Assembly (NCBI GenBank): GCA_024196135.1
Contig: JAMQCK010000103.1
Location: 1-64,000, forward strand
Direction of reading: 5' to 3'
DNA length: 64,000 bases
Source: Pleurotus ostreatus/Saccharomyces cerevisiae fusant
Taxonomy: Eukaryota; Opisthokonta
Shown: positions 33,878-46,075 of the stretch, one piece after another
How the letters are laid out: each line of letters starts with the position of its first letter
How positions within the stretch are numbered: position 1 is the stretch's first letter
Position numbers and translations under genes: made by a program
The notes under the pieces: model-generated
Seen by the model: the letters and a program-made list of their open reading frames with translations, nothing else
What the model was told of the DNA's origin: nothing
The model's database searches: none

Positions 33878-34180
33878 CTACTGACCCATTGTTGGCCATA
33901 AAGACTTCTCATTGTTCAACTCATGAAAGCTCACGCCCATGACTCTGTACTGATGTATGCACCCCTTATGATATGTATTCACTAATGGAAACCCACGATT
34001 GTATCTCTAACACTGTTCGAGCGACCCTTGAAGAACCTGGCTATGGCACCGACCCCTGCCCAAAGTCACCCGCCACAAAGACCTCAACAGAGTGACCATT
34101 ACCAAGAAAATATGGTACATGATAGATATGCAAGAGATCCAAGAAAGTCATCGACCCTGTTAGGCGTCCAACGACTGGCC
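33878..34180. other. Convergent intergenic space
   Basis: About 300 bases between the stops of the C2H2 and GH20 genes. AT-richer 3' UTR-like sequence; no gene. Confidence 0.4.
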
Positions 34181-36159
34181 TCAAGCCTCTATGTTGCACA
34201 AAAACGGCCTCAGCGCGCACCACTCCGGCTGCAGCGCCTTCGCCCCGATACCCTTCTCCAATAGGCGGTACCGCACCTCATTCAGGCGCGGGAGCGCCGA
34301 GTTCACATTCAGCGCGCTGCCGTCGGGCTGAGTCGCCGTCCAAAAGGTCTCTGCGGAGGTGGCGGCGCGCGGCCAGACGGTCGAGTCAAGGCTTTCGGGG
34401 CCGTTCTGCTCGGTCCAGAGGAGTTGTTGGCCTGCAGGTTCGTTGAGTATCGAGCAGAAACAAAGGCCCCCCGACACGCACCTCCCATAACGAGGGTAGC
34501 CTGCTCGCTCGTCAGGTTCGCGAGTGGGTCGAAGGTGTAGGCGTGCTGCCAGCCCTTGAAGGGGTCGCACCAGCTGTTTCTGCGTGACCGTCAGCGACAC
34601 ACGTCTCTATCCCCGATTGAAGAGATCGGCGTACCCAGTGGGGTTGTTGCCAATCCATCCGCCGCTCCCGCAGTCAAGGTAGAAGTAATCCGACGGCCCG
34701 TGCACGATCTTGAAGTTCTTCTCCGCGATCTTGGCCGCGTTCTCCGACGAGATCCAGACGATGACGATCGTATCGTTCGACAGCGTGACGTTCTGGTCGA
34801 GGACCATCTCCTCCCACACCACCGGCGTCTTGTTGATGTCATGCAGAGTGCCATGCACGTCCTGGATGAACGCATCGAGCGCGGTGTCGAAGGTCTTCCC
34901 CGTCTCGTTGAGCTCCTTTTGGAACTGCTCGTCCTGCTCGAAGCACGCCGTGTTGATCTCGTCGCCGCCGGTGCTGAAGTATGAGGAGGAGAGCTTGCTG
35001 GCGACGGCCTTGACGAGGGAAGAGGCGAAGTCGACGACGTCGGGCGTGGTGAAGCGGAGCTGGCCGGAGGGCGGCTCGGCAGCGTACGTCGACCACGGCG
35101 ACGCTTGGCTGCAAGCGACCCAGTCGGGGTGCGAGAGGCTGACGATGTCGGTGTGACCTGGCATGTCGATCTCAACCAAGACGTCGATGCCGAGCTGCGA
35201 AGCGCAGTCATTAGCAAGGTACCCGCCTTCCTCGTTTGCATATGCCTACCTGGTTGGCGTACTGCACAACATCCTGCACATCGTCCGGCGTATACACCTT
35301 GTCCGCCGCATACGCGCCCGTCTCCGCCAGCTCCGGGAACTCATCCACCACCAGCGGGAAGCTCTGGCTGTCCACAACGTGCCAGTGGAACATGCTCATC
35401 TTCACGAAGGACATCGCCAGCAGCGTCCGCTTGATGTCGTCGACCGCGAAGCTGCGCGGAATCTCGATAAGCCGCCCTATTCCCATTCGCGCGAGAGGAG
35501 GACTTACTAGTTCCGCGCCGTGTCCAGCATGAACCCACGGTACGGCTATTGTGGGGGAGAACATGGTCTAGTCAGCCTCCTCATGGCGGATTCGCATCCG
35601 GAAGAGCGAGAAGAATGGTACGCACGTAGGCCGGAGCGTCGTTCTCGATAGTCACGGGCGCGAGATTCGTGTACGTCACATCGTCGAGGACATACCAAAG
35701 CTGCTCAAAGGACGTGAGGCCGCGAAGAAGGCCCAGAGTGCTGTTCGCCGAGATGATGGCCTCCGACCCATCGTCGGGTACATAGAGACTGTAACCCTCC
35801 GAGCGGTTGCCCAACGGCTGCACGGCCTCTTCGGATATCGAGCGCACCACCGCACCATCCTCGAGCACGAGGGACACCGACGAGAGCACGGGGGCCGCGT
35901 TAATGGCATCCTGGTCCTGCGATCCGCGCCCGACGGTCAGCCGCTCGATGAGCGTGTCCTGGATCGCCTGCGTCGTGCGGTCCACCGCTGCATACAGGTC
36001 GTCCGGCGCGCCGTCTACCGCGACCTCGATGCTGAAGTCGCACGCGAGCTGCAGGAAGGACGTGCCATTCGTCAAGGAGCGCGGCAGAGGCCAGATGCCC
36101 GCCAGCGCGGAAGGCGCGAAGAGCGAAAGCGCTAACAGGGCGCTAGCAGCGCGCTGCAT
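34181..36159 (-). CDS. GH20 beta-N-acetylhexosaminidase, secreted
   Basis: Releases terminal GlcNAc/GalNAc, for example from chitin oligomers during cell-wall turnover. Exons 35626-36159, 35508-35545, 35250-35451, 34635-35194, 34482-34579 and 34181-34431 give 560 residues, typical for fungal enzymes. MQRAASALLALSLFAPSALAG is the signal peptide. A GH20b-like N-terminal domain precedes the barrel, which starts at PYRGFMLDTARNYFAVDDIKR. FHWHVVDSQSFP, VLVEIDMPGHT and the catalytic pair in YFSTGGDEINTACF (Asp-Glu) are present. VIVWISSENAA and LLWTEQNGPESLDSTVWPRAATSAE complete the active-site walls. Potential N-glycosylation sites (NGT, NRS, NST) are present. Confidence 0.95.
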
Positions 36160-36235
36160 CTTGCGTAACGAAAGAGGGACTAGCGCGAGGCAGGGGAAGG
36201 GGCGGCGCAGAAGCAAATGTGCCCGCCCGCATGCC

Positions 36236-36243
36236 CTTTTATA
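36236..36243 (-). promoter_or_regulatory. TATA box of the GH20 gene
   Basis: TATAAAAG on the minus strand, 77 nt before the ATG, immediately downstream of a CGCGCGCGCG run. Confidence 0.65.
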
Positions 36244-37157
36244 CCGCGCGCGCGCACGATGTGGCCCTCGGAGTGCCGATCTCTGATGCTCACCGGCGCT
36301 TGCGGCCTCGAGGGCTCGGCCCGCAGATATCACATCCGAGCACTTCCCGAGACACCCTCCCGTGATGGAGACGATTTCTGCTGAATGCAGGAGGAAAAAC
36401 TACGTTGGGAAGGCCCGTAAGAGTATTCCAAGTGACGAGAGCTAAGCAAGGAGGGTGCGTCTCGGGTACTTCTGGGCATAGCCTAGGCTACCCCGGGACT
36501 CCTTGAGGGGCAGCGAAGGACCGGGAGAAGCCAGGAGGACGCAAGACTCCCTTCGCCAAGTTTATCGGCGCGGCCGCCATCACGAGGCACGTGTGTTGTT
36601 CGACTATCGAGCTGGATCGACGCCTGATCGACGCACACAACGGTATGCTGACGGTATGTTGAAACTCGTATAGCTGTGCAACGCCCACCTTCCAAACCCG
36701 ACGAGCCTGCTGCAAACATGTTATGAGTAAGGTCAGCCCTCGGTCAGCCAGTAGCCCTTAACCTTCGAGCTACTGAGTAGCATCGGCACTGCCTACCGTT
36801 GAGGACCGCCTCCTTGTGAGTAGCACGTACCATCTGCTACGACTCGTATTGTTGCTGCCTGGAGACTATCACCAGTAGAGCCAGGCGATGTGATTTCTCT
36901 ATGAGAGCACTTGCCCTTTGCAGCGACTCCGCCGAGGGTCCCGAACATGGCATGATGCAGGGTGGAGCCGGGGAGCATCAAGTACAAAAGCCAAAAGCCT
37001 CGACGCTGAAGGAATGAATCACTGCCACATTCTGCATTCCACCGCTCGACGAGCAAATACATCTAATGCGCGGTATATAGGTAGAGCACGACCTGAGAAG
37101 ATGTCGGTGACCGTCCAGCAGATGCAACAACGAGCCCACGCACGACAGCGAAGGTGA
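36244..37157. other. Intergenic, no gene seen
   Basis: About 900 bases upstream of GH20 and downstream of the ATP synthase gamma gene. Short overlapping ORFs only; GH20 regulatory sequence is expected here but no known operator was recognised. Confidence 0.45.
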
Positions 37158-38271
37158 TCACAGAGCACTGGCACCCGTGATGATGTCGACCAGCTCGTTC
37201 GTGATGGCGGCCTGGCGACCACGGTTGTATTGCATCTGGAGCGTGTCAATCATGTCCGTCGCGTTCTTGGACGCGTTGTCCATGGCGTTGCGACTGCGTA
37301 TTGGTGTCAGAGTCATCGCCCGGGAAGTATGAACACGTGACTCACCGAGCAGAGATCTCGCACGCGTGCGCCTCGACGAGGGCAGAGTAGATGGCGTTGG
37401 CAAGCGAGAACTCGGCGAGGTCCTTCGTGACGTCGTCCTCCATCTCGTAGGCCTTGAAGCCGTCTATTGAACGTGCGTTAGACGGCTGAGATGCGCGATG
37501 AGACACGGTCTACTCACCAGCCTCCTTGAGCGCCTTCTCGCCCTTAACTTCAACCGCCGCCGCCTCGTACGAGATAGCAGAGACAAACTTGTTGTAGACG
37601 ATGATGACCGAGTCGAAAGGAACGCCAGACTTGATGATCAAGTCCGTAACGGCAGATGCGTCGGAGAACGTGGGCACGTCCTTGCCGATCTGGTTGAAGG
37701 TCATGCGGAGGTTCTTGGGTAGCGCGCGGGAGAGCTGCGCCTTCGACTTGTCGCCGATGATGAAGATGGGGGTCTCGGGCGCGAGCTCGGTCTTCAACGG
37801 GGCGTCGGGCGCGGCGGCGAAGATCTTGCGCGTGGCCTTCGTGACGGACGAGTGGATACCACCGCAAAGACCCTTGTCGGACGAAATCACAACAACAATC
37901 TTGTTCTCCGCTGGCTGCTCGGACTTGGCGTTGTTGAAGACCTCTGCGGAACGTGAGCATTGCGCATACTTCCGACGTGAGCGTGCTTACCCGTGTTCGC
38001 GACACCATACTCCTTCCCGGACGTCATGGCGCGCTGCGCCTTGGCCAACTTCGTCGAGGCAATCATTTTCATCGACTGGAAGGCATTCAGCACTATGTCC
38101 CCATCTTCATTGTATGTCGCGTACCTTGGTGATTTTCTCGATGTTGCGGACGGATTTCAAGCGCAGCTCAATTTCACGGAGCGTCGCCATGTTGCGGGCA
38201 CCATTCGGTGCCCTCCCAAGGGCTGCAGGGGCAGCAACGGTTGCCCGGGCCAGCGACGAGCGTGCGAGCAT
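37158..38271 (-). CDS. ATP3: Mitochondrial ATP synthase gamma subunit
   Basis: Central rotor stalk of F1-ATPase in the mitochondrial matrix. Exons 38125-38271, 37991-38075, 37518-37943, 37346-37463 and 37158-37293 give 303 residues. [31 protein letters not shown] is a classical presequence. The mature part begins [37 protein letters not shown], an essentially invariant helix. [19 protein letters not shown] and the C-terminal helix [17 protein letters not shown]...[25 protein letters not shown] are complete. The first intron was placed to end at 38076 because only that acceptor gives the conserved ITK-SMKM join. Divergent neighbour is eIF2-beta. Confidence 0.97.
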
Positions 38272-38461
38272 ATTTGCAGCAGAGGAACACGAAGGATGAG
38301 GGAAAGGTTTTTGTCGGGCATGGCGTCGGGTGAGCTCGGTCGGTTTGGCGGCCCGTTCTTTCCCACGCTTACTGTGGGAAGTGCTTGCCTGTCCAGGACA
38401 TATAGGCATTTGACTCATTGCGGACTTGCATTTCTAACTGTCACCTCCATCGTCCTCCAAA
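38272..38461. promoter_or_regulatory. Short bidirectional promoter region (ATP3 / eIF2-beta)
   Basis: Only 190 nt separate the two divergent start codons, so both housekeeping genes must initiate from this stretch. No TATA box is visible, as is usual for housekeeping promoters. Confidence 0.6.
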
Positions 38462-39697
38462 ATGTCAGAGGAACCGTTATTCGACCCCTCCCTCAAAAAG
38501 AAGAAGAAGAAGGCTGTTGCCTTCACGGAAGATCCCCTCGGAGCGGAGGCAGACCCAACAACACCGGCGCCAGACACAATCGACAGCACGACGACTGGCG
38601 GCGATGCGGTCGATATGGGGCCGACAACGGCGCACGAACAGATGAAATTGAATGGAGAGGCACCAGAGAAGAAGTCGGAGGACGACGAGTTCAAGGCCAT
38701 GTTCGGCGATCTCAAGAAGAAGAAGAAAAAGAAGGAGATTCCGATGGACTTTGTGCGTGGCGTGTACTTCTCGACTGACTCATTCTGATATACTACAGGG
38801 CGACGAGTCTGGCACCTCCACCCCCACCGCCGCCCCAGCCGCAGCCGCAGCCGAGGACCTCGACTTCTCGGACATCAAGAAGAAGAAAAAGTCGTCCAAG
38901 AAGAAGGCGAACCTCGAAGAGTTCGAGCGCCAGCTGGACGAGTCGCGCTCGAAGGCGAAGGAGGACGGCGACGAGGAGGACGAGGGTCCGGACGGCGAGC
39001 GCACGCTCGATCACCTCGAGGACGCCGATCTCGGCGACGATCCGTTCGCGGCGGGAGGTGGCGGCGGCGCGGGGGCCGAGGGCGCGGCGGGCGACGAGCC
39101 CTGGCTGAAGAGCGACCGCGATTACACGTATCAGGAGGTGCGGCGCGCGATAAAACTCAAAAGTCTGTTACTGACCGCGCCTGCAGCTGCTCACGCGCTT
39201 CTACTCGCTCCTGCACGCCGCCAACCCCGCCCTCCTCTCCTCATCCGGCAAGCGGTACACCATCGCGCCCCCCTCGATCCACAGGGAAGGGAACAAGAAG
39301 ACGATCTTTGCCAACGTCACCGACATCTGCAAGCGGATGCATAGACAGGTGCGCGACGCATCCATCATCACTCGTGCATCCGACTCACCCTCCTCAGCCC
39401 GAGCACGTCATCCAGTTCCTCTTCGCTGAGATGGGTACAACTGGCAGCGTCGACGGTGCCGGACGTCTCGTCATCAAGGGCCGCTTCCAGCAGAAACAGA
39501 TCGAGAACGTCCTCCGGCGGTACATCGTCGAGTACGTCACGTGCAAGACGTGCAAATCGCCCGACACGCTCCTCACGAAGGAGAACCGTATCTTCTTCAT
39601 GTCCTGCGAGTCCTGTGGCTCCCGCCGCTCGGTCAACCCGATCAAGAGCGGTTTCCAGGCTCAGGTCGGCAGGCGTAGCAAGAATAAGACGGGTTAG
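38462..39697 (+). CDS. SUI3: Translation initiation factor eIF2 beta subunit
   Basis: Part of the eIF2 ternary complex that delivers initiator tRNA. Exons 38462-38752, 38799-39137, 39187-39348 and 39398-39697 give 363 residues. Three polylysine boxes are visible: [11 protein letters not shown] near residue 11, [12 protein letters not shown] near 85 and [11 protein letters not shown] near 125. These are the eIF5/eIF2B-epsilon binding K-boxes. The core reads [35 protein letters not shown], then [32 protein letters not shown], and a C2-C2 zinc ribbon [13 protein letters not shown] / [12 protein letters not shown]. An Ala/Gly-rich acidic linker separates the K-boxes from the core. Confidence 0.97.
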
Positions 39698-39837
39698 TCG
39701 GAGGATACGTGGTCGTACGGATGTCCCGCTGTATCATATCCAAACATATGTAGCAATCACTCACGAAGCATGCACTGTTCGACACATTGACCGTCGTTGT
39801 GATTTGTACGATTTAAACTTCTCTGCTTCCTGCAGGA

Positions 39838-42800
39838 CTACGTGCTCAAGGTCAAGACGCTGTGGCGTATCCTAACCTTCACGCTCCGATCCCCAGTCCA
39901 CTCGAATTTGACGAGGTCGAACGTCTCCGTCACAGTCATCTCCGCTATAAAGGACAGGTCAACACCTGTCCTTCTCAACGCCTCTCCACTCTACTCACCT
40001 TCCTCCCCCACATTGAACGGGAATGTCTTGAACGGATCCGACCCACCATGCCCCTGCCTCGGTGGCGCACCCGGGTTGAAGAAGCTCGAGAAGCTCGAGC
40101 CGACCTTCCACACCAGCACAACGCTCTCCTCAAGGGAGAGCGTCAGCAATCGCCGGCCGTCAGGTGAGAAGCTGCACGCGGAGATGCGCCGCTTATGTCC
40201 CTCGAGGACGTAGAGGCGGATGGCAGTCTTGAGGTCGTACATGATGACCGCGCCCTCGCTCGTGCCGACAGCTAGACGCTGCGTGCCTCCATGAAAGTCA
40301 ACCGTTGGATATCTGTGCATCATGGGCTCTTCAGGTTCATGAAGCAGACGCATTGAGAGGCATTACGCACGTCTTCACCACCTGCCGGATGATCTCCGTC
40401 GCCGTATCCAGCACCAGCTCCCTGCTCGCCGTCGCATTGGGGTCCAGCGACTTCACCACCGCCTCCATCAGCCTCGGCAGACTCGACTGCAGCACCAGCG
40501 GCCTTTTGCGTATCAAAAACGCCACCACCTGCATGACGCTCCGCCTATGCTCGGCGGTCGACGGACTCAGCACGTCCAGGCTGAGTGTGGTCATGAAGAG
40601 CGGCGTCGCGGCGGAGGCGATGGATAGGATCGCTGCGCGCGCTTGAGCGCTGGGGTTCTGGGTGCTGATGGAGTCTTTCTTGGCCGATGTGGCGAGCATG
40701 AAAAGGGCGCGGAGGATCTCCATGGCGTCGACGTAGTGCTGCCAGACATGAAAGCCGTAGGCGCATAGCTCAATAGCCAAGACCCGATGCGTCGAATGCT
40801 CGTCGTGCAAATATAGTGCGACGGATTTGGAGATGTCAGTCAGGACGCTATTCAGGTGTGAGCGCGTTGGTTGTCATGGGGAGAAGCTCTGCGTACTGGG
40901 TAGACATGACAGCGTATTTCTCAGCCGCTAGGTATCCGCAGATGAACAAAGCCATAGCAGAGCTGGTCGCCTCCTGCTCAGGAGGGGGCTGCAAGCATGG
41001 CACTGGTAAATTCATCAGCGCTAGGATCGACCCACGACGACCTCATCGGACGTACGCTGATGTTGCCACTGCTCAACCACTGAGCTTGCCTCCTCATCCG
41101 TCATACGTACAGCAGATGCGTCGAAGAGGACTCTGGCTGCATGCCGCACCTCTGCTGCGAACCCACATAATCAGCATCGCTTCCTTCGAGACGGGGGCGT
41201 ACTCACGCGTCCCTTCCAACCATCGCTGCGCAAAGAATGGCAAGCTCGGCGTACAATAAGCCTGTCCAACGCACGCAGCGAGCGACGTCGCATAGAACGT
41301 GATGACGGTGGTCGCACTGTCTGCGTACTCTGCGCAGACTTATTAGCCTACTCCACCATGCATGAACAAAGGTTACCCACCCTCAAACATCGCAAGTGCT
41401 CGCAAAACCACGACTATGGCCAGTGCACGATTTGCAGACGCCTCAGGGGAGATGCACCAAGGCGCACGTACATTGTCGCCTGAATGGAGAACGGTGCACC
41501 CATCGCTGACGATAGTCAGCCTTAAGGCGTACTGCACCATGCCAAGCTCACCTGCTCAGTCCCGCATGAGCTGTCGACATCGGGGCCCCGAGTCGACGAG
41601 CACAAATCGTGTCGATGCCCTCATTCAAGCCTAGAGTGATGAGCGCCCCGAGCAGTACGCGCAGACGATCCATCGTGTCAAGGATGGCGCGTGTCTGCGC
41701 TCTGTTCGTGCTAATGGCCTTCGTAATAGCGCTGGCCTCTGCGACATAGCGTTGGAGGTCAAGGTGGAGTACAGCACCTGGCATAAGCTGAGCAGAACCA
41801 TACAGAGATGACGGGGAAGCCTTACCAGTATCGGAAGGTGCGTATGGATGAGTGGTTCCCTTCAACGCCAGGCCTGGTATGCAGTTTGGCTTCGTGAGTG
41901 GGCTGTATCATCGCTCAGTTAGGCAGAACACATGAGAAGTGAGTTCGACGTACAACTCAGTCCACCCGCCATGCTGCAGCATCTCCAGCGCCTTATCCTG
42001 CCCAACGGTTCGCCACAGCTCCCTTGTCGCTGTATCCCAAACCCTGGCACGGCCATCGGCATAAAGCAACATCAAGTTGTTTCCCTGTAAGCATATCTTG
42101 CGCAAGGCGGCCACGGAGCCCGGGATCATGTACACCCTAGGTGACATCGTCAGCTTCAACTCAGTCAGAGGTAACGGGAGAAAGGCGACGTACATTTCCA
42201 AAGAATCGACGGCCACGACCGCGATCGTCCCGTCTACTGCGACGCACAATGCACACCCACGCAGTGGCGTGCCCTTCACGTCGGGCAGCTGCACAACATG
42301 CGCGAGGGGCGTAAGGAATATCGTCCATCGCGCGCGCAAGGTAAGGTTACTGCTAGATTTGAGCGACCATGCTTGATTGACAGAGAGAGGGTGCTTACTC
42401 CGCAGACCACAGCCCGATGGACCCATCGTCGGCCCCACCGACAACGAGCGGCTCCTGCGTGCGAGGATGTCGTACGACGTGCAAGCCCGCGATTCGACCA
42501 GGCAAAGCGGCGTTCGCCTTGATCTTGGGCGCCGACCCGCTGCACAGATCGGCGAGGGTGCTTCGGCATAGACGGCCATCAGCTGTAGACACTGTCAACG
42601 ATGGTGCGCCTCCAAAGCCAGACAAATGTACGCACAGTAACCAATGACAATACTATCGATGTCCAAGGGCAGCAATGCGGATACGGTCGGAACTTGCGAT
42701 GCCGGCTGTGGCGCGTGCCAGAGCTCTTTCCTCTTGCACTTGCTGCCAGAGGCGGATAACGTGTACAGAATGCCTTCCTCCGGCTGACCCGATGCTACAA

Positions 42801-44628
42801 GGATCTCCGACGAGGACATGACAGAGAACACCCCATGGTCGGCAGCAGGAAGACGATGCAAGAGCTGGGGTCTGTTGGTATTGTCAGTGAGCCCAGGATG
42901 GCAGGGCAGGTTGGCAAACTTGCTGGAAGTTATGCTTAGCTGGCGGTGAGCCGTCGCCTACTGCATTGCTGTCTGCGTCGACAGCTTGAAGGTGGTAGAC
43001 TTCAAAGTGGTCTTCGTACTCCAGGACATATGAGTGATCCTCGACCCATCGTGCGCTGACGACGCCACGCGCGTCGGCAGCATATAGCTGCTTCAGCTCG
43101 GTAGCGTACTCGAAGACCTTGAGTGGTATTAGAAAGATGCGTTTCACCCTATGGGACATTACTCACCAGCAGCTGCTCGTTCGTCCATGCCAGAATCCTG
43201 AGGCCATCCGCAACATCCAGCGCGGCCGTGCCACATACAGTGCTTTCCGCCAATACGCCTACCAGCACTTCCTCCCCCAGCTCAACACGCTCCTCGCTTC
43301 GTTGACCCTCGTCCCCATGCTGCTCCGCAGGACGCGCCCTCTTGAACAAGTTCGGCAGATCCAGCGGATTAAACATCCTCACACTCGCCGACCTCGCGTC
43401 CTCATTCTCATCCTGCTTCGTCTCCCCCGGCTCCCTCGCCCTCAACTCCCTCACCACAAACACGCCGTCATCTCTCAAATAATGGACGCAAGCCGCCGAG
43501 TGCCGGTCCACCGTGTCCGGGAACGCATCCAGCGTCCACTGCGCGAGCTCGCTCACGCGGTCCGCAAGTGCCGGGGCCGTATTGTGGCGCAGCTCGAGGA
43601 GGGAGATGCGCGCCTGGGGCCGCTCGCTGTCGTCCGCGGTCGAGGTCGAGATGACGGCCGCGACGGCAAGTAGTATTGTGGACTACGTAGTACATGGGTG
43701 GGTGTGACTAGGTATGGTGGCAGGCCTCGCACCTCCTCGCCTGTGTGGATCACTCGCAGTCGCTTCCAGCGTGCGTAAGAGAATAGCGGTGGTGGCTTGG
43801 CGCGGAGCTCGTCCATGTTGACTGTGCCGGCGCACATGCCGTCTGCGAGAGACAGTAGCGATAGATCGCTGAGGACTATCAGTAACGATTCAAACAGGTA
43901 AAACATAGCACGCACCCATTCTCCTGCAGCAAAGCGAATGCCGACAACGGGTCCATCACCAACAGATCGGAAACAGGACTGCCAATGCAGCGCGGGATAG
44001 CGTGATACTTGAAGTGGACATTCTTGGGCGGAAGGGGAGTATAAAGTCTTGGTCTCGGCGACGCCGGGGCCGAAAACGCGCTCGTCGACGCGCCTAAGTC
44101 CAATGACGGTGCCGGCGATCGCTCTGAAGCAACCGATGGCCGCCGCTCGTCAAAGCTCGGCCTCTGCTCCTTCTCCGGCTTGTCCCTCGGCGCGCGCCCC
44201 TTCAGCATATCCTTCAGCCGATCTGGCTCGTCGTCAAAATCGACGTAGTTCTTGGGTGCCTCCGCTTGTGTGGTCGTCACGCCGGCTACGACGCGCGATC
44301 GTGGGGACACATGAAAGGGGGCGGGTGAGAGGGAGGCGATGGATGGCGAGCTTGATCTTGAGGTATTCCGCGAGTCGGACGGTACTAAGCGCGTTGGGGA
44401 GCGCATCTGTGTGCGGGCCGGCCGTGTAGGGGAGGGTGTTGTGAGGTCGACGCGCGGGGGCGCCTCTTGATGGGGTTCGGAGAAGACGTAGACGCTGCCG
44501 TCGTTGCATCCCGCCAATATCGCTCCAGTGTGATGGACGAGGGTTGTTGGAGTGCATCGCGAGTAGCTAGCCTCTAGTGACGCGTTCCCAGTCGAGTTCG
44601 GGAACGCAAGCGGGATAGTGAAGGACAT
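39838..44628 (-). CDS. Large WD40-repeat protein resembling WDR7 / rabconnectin-3 beta
   Basis: Possible partner of V-ATPase assembly or vesicle traffic, by analogy to WDR7. Seventeen exons close in frame to 1324 residues: 43916-44628, 43733-43868, 43167-43682, 42920-43117, 42636-42864, 42399-42582, 42194-42349, 41954-42136, 41826-41902, 41552-41777, 41381-41505, 41207-41329, 41036-41154, 40897-40988, 40371-40847, 39999-40312, 39838-39944. WD-like strands include ILAGCNDGSVYVF, VVGGADDGSIGLWSAD, LLYADGRARVWDTATRELWRT, RLAVGTSEGAVIMYDL and ISACSFSPDGRRLLTLS...SVVLVWKV. A helical middle (LFICGYLAAEKYAVMSTHVLTDIS) joins N- and C-terminal WD regions. Split-propeller layout and length match WDR7. 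A Ser/Pro-rich insert lies near residues 60-190. Orthology is inferred, not tested. Confidence 0.85.
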
Positions 44629-45172
44629 CTTGCGAGACTTTATCCTCGTCTTCAGATGAGCATTTGTCCCGACGTACTCAGAGGCGATCAGTCGATGAGT
44701 GACAGCTGGGGATGTAGATGGTGGTTCGGGACAAGAGCCATCATTATTTTGCCCATTCCCGGATACAAAGGACGCACGTGCTGGCCCCTTCATCACAGTC
44801 ACAACAGAAGATCAACATCAACATCTCTTTCATTCGACGGTTCTGGTTGAAATTCCCTTCAGAATTAGCCGCATATATGCAGTACATCTCATTTCAATCT
44901 ACAAGCCTAATAATCGCAATTGGCCGCGCGGGAAGTAGACGAGGTCGCGGAAGGGAAAGTACTTGGTGCGCATAGAGTAATCCGTCCGGAAGAGCACATG
45001 AATAGAAACGCAGGGAGCAGCAGAGCACGAAAGCGGAGTCAAGCAACGGAGCAGCAGAGACGGAACAGGGCGATAGCAAGAAGCAGAGAAGGTCATGAAG
45101 CCTGCGAAGCTGAAGCACATCGTCAGCACAGACGGGATGATTGATAGGGAGTATACACACCTGGACGCAAGC
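44629..45172. other. Intergenic, no gene seen
   Basis: About 540 bases: promoter of the WD40 gene and 3' UTR of the HMG-like gene. Only short overlapping ORFs. Confidence 0.4.
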
Positions 45173-45977
45173 CTAGACGTCGCTGCTGGGTTCGACAGGA
45201 TCGACAGGGTCGGAAGACATGTCGACGTTCTCCGCGTTGTCGTCGATGAACTCAGCAGACTTCGGCTTCGCTTTCGACTTTGATGCTGGCTTCGACTTCG
45301 GCTTGGCTTCGTCCTTGGACTTGATCTTCGTCTTCTCGTTGGACTTGGTTATTTTCTTATCGTCGCCCTTAGCCTTCGTCTTCTTAGTCTCGTCGGACTT
45401 GGGCTTCGCTCTAGCCTTGACGGTGCTGTCGCCCTCAGCCTTCGTCTTCTTCGGTTTCGGTTCCTTGCCGCGGTTGGGGTTCTCGAGGGCGTCGCGCCAC
45501 ATTGCAGCAACCTGGGAGCACGTCAGCGTCATTGAGAGACAAGAGGATAAGTATGAGGTGCATATATGCTCAATATAATCGTATATATGCGCCTCAAACT
45601 GACGACAGGAAACGCGGTAGGACGTACGGCTGTGAAGGCTTCCCTATGGGGCACTCCAGGATTGCGCTCCTTGTAGGGTCCGAGGTTCGCTTTCATATAC
45701 TGCACGTATGTCAGTCGCTGTGAGCGCAATGAATTTCGCCAACATCACGCACCTGGTTGTAGATGGAAGGCTCGCGAACGACGTTCTCGGTATTTCCTAC
45801 CATCGCCCTCGTGTCAGCTTGCGAGACTCTGCATAAGAAGTGTCTGCTCACCGTCAGAGAGAGGCTTAGCATTTGCCTTTGCGGTCGCCGCCTTCGTCCT
45901 CGACTCTGAACGGAAGATTATTGGTTGACCACTGCTGACTTGGTGTGTTTTGGCGTACCTGTCGCTGCTTTGGGCAT
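45173..45977 (-). CDS. Small HMG-box/YABBY-like nuclear protein with Lys/Ser-rich tail
   Basis: Likely DNA-bending or chromatin protein. Exons 45959-45977, 45852-45905, 45753-45796, 45628-45699 and 45173-45511 give 175 residues. The single domain spans residues about 45-85: EPSIYNQYMKANLGPYKERNPGVPHREAFTAVAAMWRDALENPNRG. The pattern Y-x-x-[YF]-M...P...H-x-E-A-F...W...NP is that of the YABBY/HMG-like fold. The rest is a highly charged Lys/Ser/Asp tail with repeated KSK and PKSK words, ending acidic. MPKAATESRTKAATAKANAK at the N-terminus is also basic. I see no nuclear export or other domain. Confidence 0.8.
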
Positions 45978-46067
45978 CTTGAGCGGAGTAATTACAAGCT
46001 AATTCGACGAGGGGAAAGGAGGATGGGGGCGGGAAGCAAGAAGGGATTTACCGACCGGCGGACGCGT

Positions 46068-46075
46068 CCTTTATA
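46068..46075 (-). promoter_or_regulatory. TATA box of the HMG/YABBY-like gene
   Basis: TATAAAGG on the minus strand, about 91 nt upstream of the ATG. Confidence 0.55.
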
